The position numbers and the translations under genes are program-made. Under the pieces are notes generated by a model. It saw only the letters and a program-made list of their open reading frames with translations. It did no database searches and was not told the DNA's origin. DNA of 64,000 bases from Brachypterus glaber (lineage: Eukaryota; Arthropoda; Insecta; Coleoptera; Kateretidae): NCBI GenBank assembly GCA_958510825.1, contig OY294046.1, positions 2,046,001 to 2,110,000 of the forward strand, read 5' to 3'. Below, piece by piece: positions 10,689-22,840 of the stretch (position 1 is its first letter; each line of letters opens with the position of its first letter).

Positions 10689-11207
10689 TAGTTATTTTCT
10701 TAACTAGTGTATTAAGTGGATAAAATCACTTAATACACGAGTTGAGAATTTAAAATTTATCCAACACCTTTTATTTTTAAATAAAAATCTATAATTTTGC
10801 GAAAAATTATGTCAAAAATATTAAGATTAAGTATTCTTAATACTAAAATAATAGGTAGCCATGGCCTAAGTATGCCTATTAAAAATAAACAATTGCTAGT
10901 TTTACATTTCTTACAAACGTCAAAATGGACGCGGTGATGACAGAATTTTTATAAAAAACAGTATTTTATTCAAAAACTAAAGAATAATTTGGGTTTTCTT
11001 TAATTTTTATGGTTTATTAACGTGCTTCTATTTATAGAATAGTTATAATACTTAATTAATAGGGTATGTAACTAATTTTGGGTGAGATCAAAAGCTGTAC
11101 GTAAAAGAGTGGGTGAAAAATTTTTTAGTCACTAGTGGAAAAAAACTCACTTTTGACATTTAAAATAGTGCTCAAAACAAGTGTTTCGTTGAAGGTGTTG
11201 GATAAAT
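10689..11207 (+). mobile_element. MITE family A, copy 2
   Basis: Nearly identical to 1594-2107 and in the same orientation, including the leading hairpin and the TTATCCAACACCTT inverted ends. The differences are few substitutions and small indels, which suggests recent activity of the family. It abuts the family F element at 11216. Confidence 0.75.
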
Positions 11208-11499
11208 TATTATTATTATATTATTCACAGCGCCTGCGCTAGAATAGAATTATACGGTAGTTTCGAATTTTCAAAAAAAATCAAAAATCGTCCTAGACAA
11301 AAAATTCTTGGTTATAAATTTGTTTCATGAAAAAATAAGCAACTTTTTTTTCAAATGTCCGTCCGTCTGTCCATCTGTCTGATGTCACGATTTTTGTGAA
11401 CACTATAACTCAAGAACTAATAGTCCGATCGACTTGAAATTTGCAGGAAAAATCAAGTTCTACGAGGGGAAGCTAAAGCCGAGTTACAGACCAAAAACA

Positions 11500-11990
11500 A
11501 AAAAAAAATGCGTTTTTGCAAACAGGCCACCAGAGGGCGCGCACAAGTTGGTTTCGGTGGTTTCCTAAATCCTTATGACCATACTTAGTAGTAGTAAATT
11601 TTTGGGTTGGCCAAAGCCGGACAACTAGGCCATTTCTGGCCCTTTTTGTCACCCCAGACAATCCCAGCCATTTACTAATTTGAGTCCTCCTTGAACCTGC
11701 CCGTCCTTTCAATAAAGGTCAGGATATTGGCCCAGGGGAGATCTCTTAGTTCCTCTTGGTTGAGTATTTGAGTTCCAAAGATTTGCAACCTGATCCTGTC
11801 GTATCTGACACACTCGGCTAAGTAATGAGACGATGTTTCATCCTCTTCGCACTCTGGGCATAGTGGACTCTCTAGAATCCGCATTGTTGCCAGGTGCTTC
11901 CTTAGCCTGCAGTGGCCCGTGAGGACCCCTACAAGTTGTCTGAGTGCAATGACCATACCTAAGACTATACCAAATTTCAAAGACTTGTCA
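11500..11990 (-). pseudogene. 3' part of an RNase H-bearing non-LTR retrotransposon
   Basis: Minus-strand frame 11675-11980 encodes the end of a retrotransposon ORF2. LTGHCRLRKHL is the conserved motif at the end of the RNase H domain. It is followed by a zinc-binding motif CPECEEDETSSHYLAEC (C-x2-C, then H-x4-C), as found after RNase H in R1/I/Loa-type non-LTR elements. The reverse transcriptase and endonuclease parts are missing, so the copy is 5'-truncated. The frame passes into a second overlapping frame at 11473-11712 without a clear tail. It lies inside the family F element. It is dead by truncation; the clade cannot be fixed from this fragment. Confidence 0.7.
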
Positions 11991-12021
11991 CAAAGTGCAT
12001 GATTTTATGAATTCCCCCTAA

Positions 12022-12105
12022 GGAAACGTTCAAGTATTACGTAACGCTCCTAGGGGGGGTGGGGGACATTTTGGAGTCCAAAATGATCAAAATTTGCGTT
12101 ACCAT
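12022..12105. repeat. Family E fragment
   Basis: GGAAACGTTCAAGTATTACG at the left and CAAAATTTGCGTTACC at the right resemble the ends of the palindromic element at 9078-9314 and the 156-bp copy at 39909-40064. The G-run in the middle is shared with the latter in inverse. Confidence 0.5.
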
Positions 12106-12118
12106 TTACTGTGAATAG

Positions 12119-12464
12119 TATATAATGGAATGCGTAGCATTACATATATTCACGGCTTGTTTTCTGTATTTTCGTCTGTCTGTTTGTCCATAACGCTAGG
12201 AAAAATACTTCTGCCAACAAAATAACACTTTCCCCTATATGCCTAGGTAAAATAAAATCAAAACTAAAGAAAATAAAAAAAAATAAAAAAAAATCAAAAA
12301 AAAAGTCCAAACAAAAAAAAATCTTCAAAAAAAGTTTTTTTCTGAAAATTAAAAATTTACTGTGTTCATCAAACATAGATGTAAACAAAAGGTAGGAAAG
12401 GTGCCCTTTCAAAGGGTTCTTAAAAACTTTAGTCTGGAGTACGGCTATAGTAAAATTTTTAGTG
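12119..12464. other. Low-complexity A/T-tract DNA
   Basis: Long poly-A tracts (12255-12335) and flanking repeat debris. The 115-codon minus-strand frame here is a Phe-rich artefact of these tracts. No gene. Confidence 0.5.
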
Positions 12465-12852
12465 ATATCGATACCCCCAAGCAACAAAGCCGTAACTCAT
12501 ATATTGTCATTTTTCACGACAGCTAAATTTCTAAAATATTTTTTTTTGTTATTTAAGGGTGGGTAAATGATTGAAGTGGAAAAGGAAGTCATGTGATACA
12601 TCATTTGAAAGCTTATAAAATTCTCTATTTAACTGTTTAAGTATTTATTGTTTATTTACTGTTTGTTTCTGATAATATTCAAGTTTAGAATTTCTTACTT
12701 TAGTGATTTTAAGTAAACTTTTGCTTAAAGTGGACTGTGGAGAAACCTGAGTAGTACCACCATGTTGTCTTTTTTCAAGGCGTTTACCTATGAGTATAAC
12801 TCAAAATGGGTCTAACTTGAGTTATATCCTTGTTGCTTGGGAGTGTCGATAT
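12465..12852 (+). mobile_element. MITE family G, copy 1 (ATATCGATACCCCCAAGCAAC ends)
   Basis: 388 bp with 21-bp inverted termini matching at 19 of 21 positions (ATATCGA, then a CCCCAAGCAAC-like tail). A nearly identical copy is at 27889-28277. The interior holds GTGATACATCATTTGAAAGC, followed by a tract also found in the unrelated element at 31027-31723. There is no ORF. Confidence 0.75.
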
Positions 12853-13139
12853 GAGCGTAGTTCCACCAGACACTGTTGTTTTATTTTCCTCTTATAATCT
12901 TCCTAGTGGTATTTCCAGAACAATAACATTCGTTTGTTTTTATTTCGTTGAGGTCATTAGAGTTTTATATTCACTTAAAAGTATATAGTGGAAGGTAGTA
13001 AAAGTGGGGTCACTCTTTCTAGGGGCAGTCCCGCAAAAGAGTCGGACAAAAAAAAACTGAAAACAAAAAAAACAGAAAAGAAAATATCCGATTTATAAAT
13101 TCAGGACTTTGGTACACTTAAAAAAAGGATCCTTTGCGG

Positions 13140-13567
13140 TACACGGAAAAAAAAATTATAGCTAGGAGCGCTATAACACACATACCAAGCAAATTATAAT
13201 CGCTTATTATATAAATACAAGGCTTTCTCTTACAATTATGGCAGTCAGTGTAAAAATTTATATGAAATACTTTAATTGTTTAGTGAATAATAAAATATAA
13301 CAAATAGTATGGCATTTATAGCTTAAATAGATTTAATTATTGTCCGTGCTAATAATTTTTATAATATAATAAAATTTCTGTAAATTTATAATAGTGCCTG
13401 TAATAAATATAATCGTGTCTGTAATATATATAATCGTTTCCAATTTATTTTTAACATTATTAGTTATTGTGTCCCTTATAATCTATAGCTTAAATCACTA
13501 TAATTTGCCACTGTTACCAAATATCTTATAATGTATAGCGCAGAGCCCACTAATTTCTTTCCGTGTA
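13140..13567. mobile_element. Inverted-repeat element with TACACGGAAA ends
   Basis: The left terminus TACACGGAAAAAAAAATTAT and the inverse of the right terminus (TACACGGAAAGAAATTA) agree over about 35 bp with gaps, including GCGCTATA. The interior is rich in TATAAT and AATATAAT motifs. No second copy was noticed. Class unknown. Confidence 0.45.
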
Positions 13568-14280
13568 ATGGCATATGAAATTAGGCCAAATGCTTCGCAC
13601 TCTTGAATACGTCCAAAAGCGCGTTCTCTTAACATAAAAATATAATTCACTTGCCAAGATTTTTGTGATTCTTTAACTTAAAATTCTTTGATCTTGTGTG
13701 AAATGGAAGTGGTCTTGTCTCAAAAGAAAAATTCTTGGGCCAAAGTATTTAAAATTATTTAATTTTTAACAACCTTAAAACAAGATAAATGGTTTTTGAC
13801 TCAAATGCGCCAGGTCCAAGAGAATTTTAAAAATATTTAAAAAGTGACACTTTTCTTGGGACAAGATAAATACTTTTGTTTGAAGATACACATCTTTTAA
13901 GCTAAAAGAATAACTGCCAAGAATGTTGACTACTTTGAGCCAAGAACGTCATTTTTTTCAGTGTAGTTTGGGGTCGGATAAGTGTGGCATCGGGGTAAAA
14001 ATTAATAATTTTGACGATTATTATTGATCCTAGAAGAAAACAGTTAAAAAAAATATAAATTGCCTAAACATTTTAAATTATTTTTGCCGTAGCACTATTA
14101 TTTATAGAGATTTAAAGATAATGCCATCCGTCTAGTAATAGTATCCGTTTTAGCTTGTTTTAAAAATTTTCATATAAATGTCAATTTTTCTAGAGAATGT
14201 CAGGAGGGTTCAAGCTTGATAGAAAACGTGATATTAAAGCATGGATATTTGAAATTTTATTCGTTTTAAACAAAATATTT
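13568..14280. other. AT-rich spacer with CTTGG-rich repeat debris
   Basis: At 13650-13970, CTTGCCAAGA, TTCTTGGGCC, TTCTTGGGAC and AGCCAAGAACG recur in both orientations and end at TTTTCAGTGTA. This suggests a decayed inverted-repeat element. No gene. Confidence 0.4.
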
Positions 14281-14745
14281 GGGTAGCGTCGGTGACGTGA
14301 ATTTGTTTCCTGCCGCTGGCATCTCGCGGCAGTCGTGCTGCTTGATGCATGTCGACCCTCTGAGAACCTGACTTAATGATTTTTTATTATAAACATAACT
14401 GTCAACTGTTATTTTTCACTTTTTCTAACGTCAACTAAACCGCCGCTGGACAGAGCGACTTAAACTAAAAGCACAAGGCAATATAACCTAAAAAGGCAAA
14501 GTTCGATAAAAGCTCTCTGGCAGAAGATGGCCGCTCGTAACGGAGGCATAAAAGTGCATCAACGTTGGCTGCGGCGTTCTATAGGACAAGAAGCTATAAT
14601 CCAAAGCTCAATGAAGGAGCTTAATGCGCGACCGCTTCTCTTTACGATGCAAGCTTTCAAGCACACTCGAACAGCTTACGGCTTTTGCACAACCGCAACA
14701 GTTTTTGTGATATTAACGTGGAACTGTTTCAAGATTGTTTATCTT
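14281..14745. other. GC-richer patch and an 83-codon frame of unknown nature
   Basis: A short hairpin CTGCCGC with GCGGCAG lies at about 14310-14332. From 14527 a frame starts MAARNGGIKVHQRWLRRS and runs 83 codons, ending in a hydrophobic segment. It overlaps the start of a dispersed repeat, so it is more likely part of a mobile-element relic than a host gene. No family recognised. Confidence 0.35.
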
Positions 14746-15045
14746 TTATTCGTGGTGTTTGCAGTCTTCTGTCATTAAATAAAGGGCATGATTCTACATT
14801 ACAAAACATGGAAACCATACACAGGAACATATGTCCGAAAATAAGCCCTAAGGGAACTACGGCCCTTCGAAGATGGATATATTGAATAGGGAATAAAAAA
14901 AGCAGCAATACAATTTTAATGCTGCAGGGCAATTTTTCATTTAAAACTTAGCAAAAAATTATTCTTCGCAGAAACACGTAAATTTAATTTTAAAGGAGAG
15001 CTTTTTAAAAAGTAACGTTTTTTTGGCACAAAATGTGACTTTTAT
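14746..15045 (+). repeat. Dispersed repeat family H, copy 1
   Basis: It matches 43560-43845 in inverted orientation over about 300 bp. Shared blocks include AATGCTGCAGGGC, TTTAAAACTTAGCAAAAAA and GGCACAAAATGTGACTT. Short frames across it (66 and 67 codons) are not conserved between the copies. It may be a piece of a larger transposon. Confidence 0.6.
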
Positions 15046-15075
15046 TTTTTACAAAAAATAAAAAAAAAACATATT

Positions 15076-15528
15076 TGCTGATGTTAATTTACCTACAAAT
15101 TAGTTTTTCCCTACTTATTAGTAACTATGGTTGCATTTTAATTGTTGACGCGTGCATTGTTAGAGACTTTCAACTTTAGAATCTTTTTAGGTTATTATAT
15201 TTTGACAAAACCGACAGAGACTATGCAATATTCTATTTTTATAGGGTCACTCAATCCGGCGGTGGATTTTTGACATTAATAAATATTTATGTCACATTAA
15301 TCAACATGTCAACCTACAGAATATGTACCTGCAATAATTAAATTTGCTTCCATAGCTACAAATTCAACTTTTAAAGGTAATTTAACATCAGCAACAGCAT
15401 TGGTCCACTTAAAGCGTTCTTATTTTTGAATTGAACGAAGATGGATTTTTTTCGACATTTTTTTCATATTTTCCAGAGGGTTTTTAATATACCCTCAAAT
15501 TTCTGTACGCGAGTTCTGAAACAGGCTG
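15076..15528 (+). mobile_element. Family D copy 2, left end missing
   Basis: It matches 8449-8901 closely and ends in the same CAGGCTG followed by TA. The left inverted terminus present at 8328 is absent, so this copy is truncated or was interrupted. Confidence 0.65.
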
Positions 15529-16012
15529 TATAACGCCGAGAAACGTAAAAAAACAAGTCGCAAGAGTTTCTTTGGAAAAAGTAAAACTAATAGCTTTCAT
15601 CAATAATAACTTACCATCCTAATACATAATCTTGTGGTGACTTACTTTACTTATGGTTAAAAATAATCAAATTTATGGGCGTATATTGAATCAAGGGTAT
15701 TTATTTGTTTGGCACTTGAGTGGAGATTAAGATAAGTAGTCCCAGTGGCAATTTACAAATGTAATCCAGTAATAATCCTAATAAGAGTGGAAGTGTGAAC
15801 CCTAGAAATATCGCAGGGGATGCTTATAAGCACATTATCTCACCGACTCTGTGCTGCTTGCACGCCCCCTGCCAGATGCTTGGCACTAGTAGTCAGAATT
15901 ACTTACATCCCATTACTTTTACTCTAAATACAGGGACGGATCCAGTACCACAATAAGTCTGTTGTACTAAGGTTGCAAGCTCGAAAGGTACCTAAGCAAT
16001 TAATTGCACTGT
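15529..16012. other. Spacer
   Basis: A mixed-composition stretch with no ORF, RNA gene or repeat that I can support. Confidence 0.4.
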
Positions 16013-16221
16013 GGTCTGTTTCATCAAGCAAGATAGTAAATTAAAAATCGCACAGTGAATATTTTTACAACAGGTTTGAATAGTATATGTTTGTGTATAG
16101 AATATAGTTATGTTTTATAAAATAAACTACGCAGTATATTCGCACATCCAATATTCGAATCTGTTTTGAAAATATTCACTGTGCGATTTTTAGTTTACTA
16201 TCTTGCTTGATGAAACAGACC
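16013..16221. mobile_element. MITE family I, intact 209-bp copy
   Basis: The long inverted ends start GGTCTGTTTCATCAAGCAAG and continue for about 55 bp to AATCGCACAGTGAATATTTT. The right arm mirrors this. A second copy, split by a retrozyme-like insertion, lies at 23201-24391. Confidence 0.75.
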
Positions 16222-16445
16222 ATTGGCAACATGGTTTTTTGCCCTGGTTGGATTTATATGTTTTTTAACTAATTTTGGGTCGCTGAGACCAAATCTGGCC
16301 CCAGAATATTTCTGTTTCCTCAGGTTCTTGAATATTATTTTAGCCCTTTTTTGTTCTAAAACTATGAGATATAAATATTCTGTGGACAAATTTGGATTCT
16401 ACGACACAACAATAGTTAAAGGTTATGGAAACTCGATTTCGTCTT
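16222..16445 (-). repeat. Fragment related to the CACTA-like element at 28825-29864
   Basis: The block with TTTTTTAACTAATTTTGGGT, CGCTGAGACCAAATCTGGCC and AGAATATTTCTG matches the right part of the later element (29760-29850) in inverse. The frames of 63 and 74 codons over it are by-products. Confidence 0.5.
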
Positions 16446-17469
16446 AGCAAAAAAAACTTCAGTCTCGAACGCTAAAGACTTAGTTCACATACTAGGTGCA
16501 TACTATAATATAACTATAATAGTATAACAATTATGAGTATCATAATTTAAACTTCATTCTTGCTAAAACATCAGTTTTGACAGTAAATTTCATGTTTTTA
16601 GGTTGAGTTGTAGCGACCAGAATTTGTCAGTAGTAACTGTTTCAAAGATTCCATTTAAACACCTTAACACAAAATGATTACAATCAAATTAAAAAATCCA
16701 TAATCTTCCTGTAATATGACTGTTGACATCTAAATAATTTTTTAACAAATGGTCATATAAAAAATTTCAAGTTAATGTCATTAAACTTTCAAAATGCATA
16801 GCTATGGAACTGGTATGTTTTCGTAGAAACTTATTGAGCCATTTACTTACTTTTATAGGTAATTGTAACAGCTTCTGGGATTGTTTAAAAATTTTCTACA
16901 TGTATACATACCACTCAAATTTTGCTTTTTTTTTTTTATTCATATGTAAATTTTTTAACGTGAGTTCTGATACACCCTGTGTTTAAAGTTAAATTTTGTA
17001 TTTTATCGTTTTTTCTAAATTAAAGTCTAAACATTTTGTAATCCACCCCTGAATTTCTATGTTTTATTCGTATTTTTTCTGCTTTTTTCCACACATATAG
17101 ACCCTAAAAGACACGTACAACTTCATATGTTGGGAAAATAATTTGATTATTTCAAAGGGAGGCTTATCGCCTAAAAATCTTTCATCGAATTGATTTATTG
17201 GAAAATAACTTACTAGTACTAATAAAAACTGTCGATAAAAGATAAATAAAATATTATTGGCTAGACAAGATTGTCATTTCTTATTTTACTCTCCCCAGTT
17301 TTATAAAAAATGAAAATGTATTTCTTTATGTTTCCCCTTTTAGGTTTTTTTTCTTAATGACAATTTTTTAGTTGTTTTGATCGAGTCTCTAGAAAAATAA
17401 AAATCGAGAACAAGCAAATATTATGGTTTCATGGTTTGACATACACACCAGTTAATCCACACAGAACAT
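16446..17469. other. AT-rich spacer
   Basis: GAGTTCTGATACACCCTGT at about 16961 resembles the right end of family D. Otherwise no gene, RNA or repeat could be supported. Confidence 0.4.
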
Positions 17470-17645
17470 AGTTATAGTTCTCCGCATGAAAGAAAGTCTC
17501 CGACGAAAGGGGGAGGAATCATTCGCGCTCTCTTCTTTCCGTCAAGAGCGTTATAAGGCGTGCGTGCCTACATCGGGCCTCTCACTTGCACACACATTCC
17601 AAACATATTTCCCGTAGCCACAGATCCGTGAGTCAAACTATACTT
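17470..17645. other. GC-richer patch
   Basis: A stretch of near-balanced composition (with CTCCGACGAAAGGGGGAGG and GGCGTGCGTGCCTACATCG) in AT-rich surroundings. It has no ORF or RNA fold that I recognise. It could be a regulatory element, but nothing shows this. Confidence 0.3.
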
Positions 17646-18356
17646 GGCATACTGAGTACATAATACAGAGCCTTAATGCGACTTTTTCTGTCAAGAAAAA
17701 GTGGAGACAAAAAAATCTGGTTAAAATTTTATTTGTTTTGGCCGAGGTTTTGGAAGGTGGATTTTTTTATCAGATTTACTTTCAGCAACCTCAAAAACCC
17801 CTATATTTCACAAAAACTACCCCCCACCCCTTAGGGGGTGAAATTGAAGAAATTTTATTATCAAATTCTGTTTCGTCGTCCCCAAAGACCTCTTTATACC
17901 AATTTTGTAGAAAATATTGAAATATTTAAAAATATTTACCCCCTGACCCCCGTGGGGGGGAGTTAGAAACCTTTTATCATCATATTCGATTTCAGCAACC
18001 TCAAAAACCCCTATATAGCAATTTTAAAAATGTTGTGAAACATTATTGTATTTACCCCATTTGCCCCCCTTACCCCACCCCAATATTTACCAAAAACAAT
18101 CCCGAGCGAGAACTTTTGGTAACATACCTGTATGCCAAATTTCAAGTCCTCAGCTTAATGCGTTCTTAAGTTATCGTGGATACAAGATTTCCCGGACAGA
18201 ACGACCGATCGACCGACAATTTTTTTTTTTTTTGCTTGAAATTAATTTATATCGAAATAAAACGTCACAAACCGCAAAAATACGCAAGGAATGGGCTTTC
18301 TGAAATTTTCAAATTTTTCAAAATGGGAAATTGAAAGGATTCGTTTGTATAAAAAT
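17646..18356 (-). repeat. CTGTC-type dispersed repeat, minus-strand copy
   Basis: Repeated blocks with ACCTCAAAAACCCCTATAT (twice) and CCCCNNGGGGG pairs, followed by AACGCATTAAGCTGAGGACT when read on the minus strand. This is the inverse of the arrangement at 9778-10300. The 60- and 85-codon frames here are by-products. Confidence 0.5.
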
Positions 18357-18833
18357 CAAAGAACTTTTACCTCAAGAATGAACATAATGAAATCTACCGT
18401 ATGCTTTGTTTAAAGCGTGAACCAACTACGGTGAGGGGCTGGTGGGGTGTGACTATTGTTTACACTTAGTACGCGTAAAGAGAGAGAAAGAATGTGTAAA
18501 CTCACAGTCTAATGTCGTAAACTTTGTCAAGCAATACATAACCTCAATTTTATTCATAAATAATATGTACAGAATATGTTTTTATTAAGGTGCTAATAAA
18601 TAAATACTAATGGAAATATGGTTTGTTTTAACTTTAATGTAGGTATAAAGATATATCATAATGATAATGTGAAAATTACGCAACATCGCTCTGGTCACCA
18701 GAAGGTCAAAACTAGCGATACTTATGTTTACACCAGAAGCAGTATCGCGTAGGTTTTTGTAAACAAACAAACAAAAATATGACACCTTCATAAACATTGG
18801 TCTGAAATAACTTCTTGAGGTAAAAGTTCTTTG
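18357..18833 (-). mobile_element. hAT-like MITE family J, copy 1
   Basis: The ends CAAAGAACTTTTACCTCAAG and inverse are shared with 44975-45486 and 47524-47988, which lie in the opposite orientation. Shared interior blocks are GTTTACACTTAGTACGCGTA, GGTGAGGGGCTGGTGGGG and AACAAACAAAAA. The 8-bp target duplication is clear at the other copies but eroded here (ATAAAAAT and ATGAACAT). Confidence 0.7.
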
Positions 18834-20427
18834 ATGAACATCAATAATTGACTTTATAAACAAACGCAAAACCCACAGCTCAAACTAATAAGTCTCATTG
18901 CAAATTAGATTACGGAATCCGGTGCTTTTGTGCTTGCTAATGTGGCAGTAGAAAGCTTAGCGGCCCAGTCAAGTTCTGAGCAGTGGAGCTTTCGCGTCAT
19001 ATCGATTATTTGTTTGGAAAGCTTCTTAGAGTAATTCTACCTAGCGGCGCGATGTCTTGACAAAAAAAACTGCTGTCAAAAAAATAATACTTTCCTCTGT
19101 AGGCCTAGATTTATTTAAATCAAAAACGAAAAAAAAATAAAAGAAGAATAAAAAATAACAAAAACAAAATAAAAAAATATGGTTTTTTTAATTTTAAAAA
19201 TATAAAATCTTCGTAAAACGATAATTGAATTGAAAAAAAGTTGTTGAAAAAAAGTTGTTGAAAAAAATAGTTTTTACTCCATTTTACCCCCTTGCCACCG
19301 AATTTTTTTATTAAAAAACAATCCCAGCCTATGGTCCAAATTTGAAGTCTGTAGCTCGAAGCGTTCTTGAGTTATCGTGGTCACAAATTTTCCGGACTGA
19401 TAGACTGACAATTTTTTTTTAAGGAAATTATATTTTTTGGATATAAAACGTCGACAAACGTAAAAAAAAAGGAATAAAAATTTTTCAATTTTTTTACTAA
19501 CGCAACACTTTCCTTGGGGATAGTAACAGATGAAAGCTACGTAAAACATCAGTACCTACTTTTTCGTAGTACTGTGTTATTATGTAAAAAAAAAATAAAA
19601 TTTAGTTTTTCTCGACTTTGTTAATCTAAAAAATCTAATTTCTGCGAAAAAAGCTTTCGCTGTGTACCTATCGGTCGGGAACAATTTGTAACTAAGATAA
19701 CTCGAGGACGCTTTGAGCTAAATACGTAAAATTTAAACTACAGGTTTCTTATCAAAAGTTCTCGGCCGAGATTGTTTTTAATAAAAATCGGGGTGGGTTA
19801 GGGGGATCAAAGCGGGTAAAAACTATTAAGAAAAAAAAAACAAAAAAAAAATAATTTTTTGACAAAAGAAACTTAAAAAAATGTAAAAAAAATATATCTG
19901 AAAAAAAATCAAATAAAAAATATTTTTTGAAAACAAAAATTAAAAAAAAAATAGTTTTATGTTTTTGCAAAAAAAAAATCAGTATTCTTTTGTTGGCAGT
20001 AATTGTTTTCTGTCCATAATCGACGACGCGTCATGACGCGTAAAACTGCCGCTATATAGAGTGACTCCAAAGCTTCTCCATGCGGCCACTTAACTGCGGC
20101 TTCCTCTGTTGCGGTAATTGTTCCGCAAATTATATTTGTGGATAGAACTCCATAAGCTCTCCCGGAGAGGTAAATATGGTTATTTTGATGTTACTTTGCA
20201 TTTGACTGACACTGGTTTATTAAAGCTTTTCAAAGCTTTAGTGAAAACTTGATGTACAAATTGAGTTTTGGGAAATTTGAACACGATTCTTTTTAAAACA
20301 GGGTATAAGCATTTTATTTCTAGTTTTTTCCGAAAAAAATTCTGTGTTTGGGAAAATTTTTTCATTTTTGGATGACATTGTTTTTGGTATAAATCGGGCA
20401 AGAGGTCAAAGAGGTTAATTTTTTTAA
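18834..20427. other. Low-complexity DNA with CTGTC-type repeat pieces
   Basis: Two CTGTC-type pieces (about 19305-19420 minus; 19675-19800 plus) lie among long poly-A tracts (19125-19180, 19830-19980). Frames of 72-94 codons here are Phe/Lys-rich artefacts. A small balanced patch lies at 20020-20120. No gene. Confidence 0.45.
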
Positions 20428-21105
20428 TAGTTATTTATAATACAATGGCGAAAAGTTAAATTTTTCGAATGAGTAGGTTTTTAGAAGCCGAGGGCCTCTG
20501 GCCCGAGGTTAATAAACTTACGAAATCAAAATTTAACTTTTCGTCTTTGTATTATACAATATGTTTTATTCGACTGTTACTAATAATAATAAATTATTAA
20601 AATATATTTAATTTTAAATTGCAAAAAATATTTCTTTTTACTGTCTTATAACCTATCTAGTTATCCATGCTAAATTGCTATGCAGTCAAATCGCTAAAAA
20701 AACAATTGAATCGTGTCTTCTGCGTGCGGTTCATTTTCAAATTAGCTAAGTGTTTTAATTTGTGTTAAAGTGTATTATGAAAATATTAATACTTCTGGAA
20801 CCGTTCTATAAATATTATAAATATTTTAATTGATTTTACAATTGAAATTTTGTGTTTTTGGTTTATTTTAATGGATGAATCCAGATTAGCCAGTTGACCA
20901 TGTGTTTTGAGGTTATGTTATAGAAGAAATTTTTATTTATATGAAATAATTATAAAACTTGTATCTAGTCAAAAAGAACATGAGGTTCAAGACCAAAAGT
21001 TCATATTTCTTTATAAATATTGCCCTAGGGCCACAAAGTACAACTTTTCGCCCGTAAAACATGAACAAAAAGTGCCGCTTTTAGAATCAATCGAATAAAA
21101 AATAT
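20428..21105 (+). repeat. Dispersed repeat family K, copy 1
   Basis: The left part (GGCGAAAAGTTAAATTTTTC and GAGGGCCTCTGGCCCGAG) and the right part (GGGCCACAAAGTACAACTTT and CGCCCGTAAAACATGAAC) recur at 41276-41735. The right part also occurs at 52380-52660. The two parts carry inverse copies of the short motif GGCGAAAAGTT. Confidence 0.55.
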
Positions 21106-21654
21106 TTTAAAAGCATTTTTTTATTTTTTTTATTTAACAAATAAATCTATAAAATCATGATTAAAAAATCTCGAAAAAATATGCATGTTAAAGGTAAAAT
21201 AAAATTAAAATTAAAATTTATTTCAACAAAAGTAAATAAATTACAAACTCGGAATGTCATTTCTATAAATTACATTTAATTCGCACGGATCCCTAGTATA
21301 TCAGGAACCGAAAAAAAGCCCCCCGCAGAGGCATTCAAGGATCACATAAACATTTTAATGAACTCCACCACTCGAAGGATAATAGCAAAGTCTATTTTAA
21401 TAGACACAACATCGAGTAGCTTATTGTTTGACATTTCCAGCTGCTTTAAAATATAAAGGTGGCATGACACGTGTTGTTCCACCAAAAAAGGCCCCAATGT
21501 TTATGACTTGTTTGCTGTAAAGTCTTAATCTTTTTTTTTCTTAATTTCGCATTTTTTGTTTTCAATTTTTTCATCTTTAATATTTTAATTTTTTGTATGT
21601 TTATTTTTTTATTGCTCTTTTTTTATACAGTTTTTTAAACTACTTTCTGTTTTA
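21106..21654. other. AT-rich spacer
   Basis: No gene or repeat that I can support. Positions 21295-21320 hold a short mixed patch. Confidence 0.35.
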
Positions 21655-21955
21655 TACACTAAATATACAAAATAATACACAAAACAATACAAAAAATAGT
21701 ACACAAAATAATTCACAAAATAATACACTAAATACACTAAATAAATAAAAAACAAAATAATAAACAAAATAATACCCGAAATTATACACAAAATAATTCA
21801 CAAAATAATATACAAAATATACTAAACAAATAATACACAAAATAATACAAAAAAAATACACAAAATATTACCCAAATGATACACAAAATAATACACAAAA
21901 TAATACACAAAATAATACACAAAATAATACACAAAATAACACAAAAATAATAATA
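21655..21955. repeat. Minisatellite, 12-bp ATACACAAAATA-type unit
   Basis: Tandem ATACACAAAATA units, degenerate at 21655-21870 and nearly perfect at about 21876-21945. The 60-89-codon minus-strand frames (VLFCVLFC-type) are translations of the repeat. Confidence 0.8.
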
Positions 21956-22734
21956 AAATTACTCAATTTTCGAGATTTTCGAAACCGGAAATAGTTTGAA
22001 TTTGTCTTGGCCATTTCTCGACTATTAACTTCTAGTCTCGTCTCGTGAGAATCTTGATTTTCAAGGCTCTCGACATTCTGCAGGGTTAGTTGACCTAAGT
22101 GTCGCACGTCGAAACATCTCCGAAGTACGTCAGACAAAATTTTCTTATTTAAAATGATTCTTTATTTTCATAACTTGTGTGTAAAGAACCCACTTAAAAC
22201 TTTTAGGTGGTAGGTGTTTCAAAAGTACAAAAAATGAATCAATCGAGAAGTATCGATTCTTGATCTGGACTCTTGACGACATGACTCTTGTCTTGTCTTG
22301 ATTTTTCTCGAATTCGAGACAAGAAATTTCAATTTCTTGATTCTCATAAAACCCCATTTCCAATGGAGAAAGGTTGACCTTACACGAGTTTATTGAACGA
22401 ATATTTGGGAGTCCATATGGACAAAAATCGACCTATTCTTGTGGAAGTACACATAAATGATAACGAACAGGAAGAAAAGAGATAGAGCTAAAAGGTACCT
22501 ACAGTAGCAAATATTTTCCGTATTGAAGTGTCAAGTATTGTTTGGGGCCTTTTGTTGAAGAGATTTGTTAGAAGAGGCCGACTTATATAGAAATTATGGA
22601 AATATAGTGTATTCTAAATGTAATTTAAAAACAAGCCTTGAAAATATGTAATGCTTCGCATTTTTTAGTATACACAAAATTAATTTTAAACATAAGTACA
22701 CAAGTACTGTCACTGACAAGTAAAATAGACAAAA
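21956..22734. other. Spacer with repeat debris
   Basis: Mixed AT-rich sequence. AAAACAAGCCTTGAAAATATG at about 22629 resembles the outer flank of family F. Frames of 72-89 codons are not convincing. Confidence 0.35.
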
Positions 22735-22832
22735 TATTAAAAGGAGTGCGTTTTTTTTCCGCTGTTGCCAAGCCGCTCATGAGCGGTGTTGCTGATAAGC
22801 CATTATATTCCCTAAAATGTAAGAATAAAATA
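22735..22832. repeat. Short dispersed repeat (copy of 4885-4970)
   Basis: Shares CCGCNGTTGCCAAGCC, CATGAGC and TTCCCTAAAATGTA with the region just downstream of the 136-codon gene. Confidence 0.55.
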
Positions 22833-22840
22833 GTTAAAAC

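Larger units (their letters stand above)
11216..12118. mobile_element. Family F element (TATTCACAG ends) containing other insertions
   Basis: It starts with TATTCACAGCGCCTGCGCTA and ends with CCATTTACTGTGAATAGTA, giving short inverted termini TATTCACAG and CTGTGAATA. The same left part is at 25261 and the same right end at about 25865-25885 and 27375-27395. The interior has been colonised by a non-LTR retrotransposon fragment (about 11500-11990, minus) and a family E piece (about 12022-12105). The family's outer flank AAGCCGTGAAGATATGTAAT is seen inverted at about 12130-12165. Confidence 0.5.

Noticed and set aside
12140..12487. A 115-codon minus-strand ORF
   Set aside because: Phe-rich translation of poly-A tracts, and it overlaps the start of a MITE.
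21609..22137. Several minus-strand ORFs with VLFCVLFC repeats
   Set aside because: Translations of the 12-bp minisatellite.
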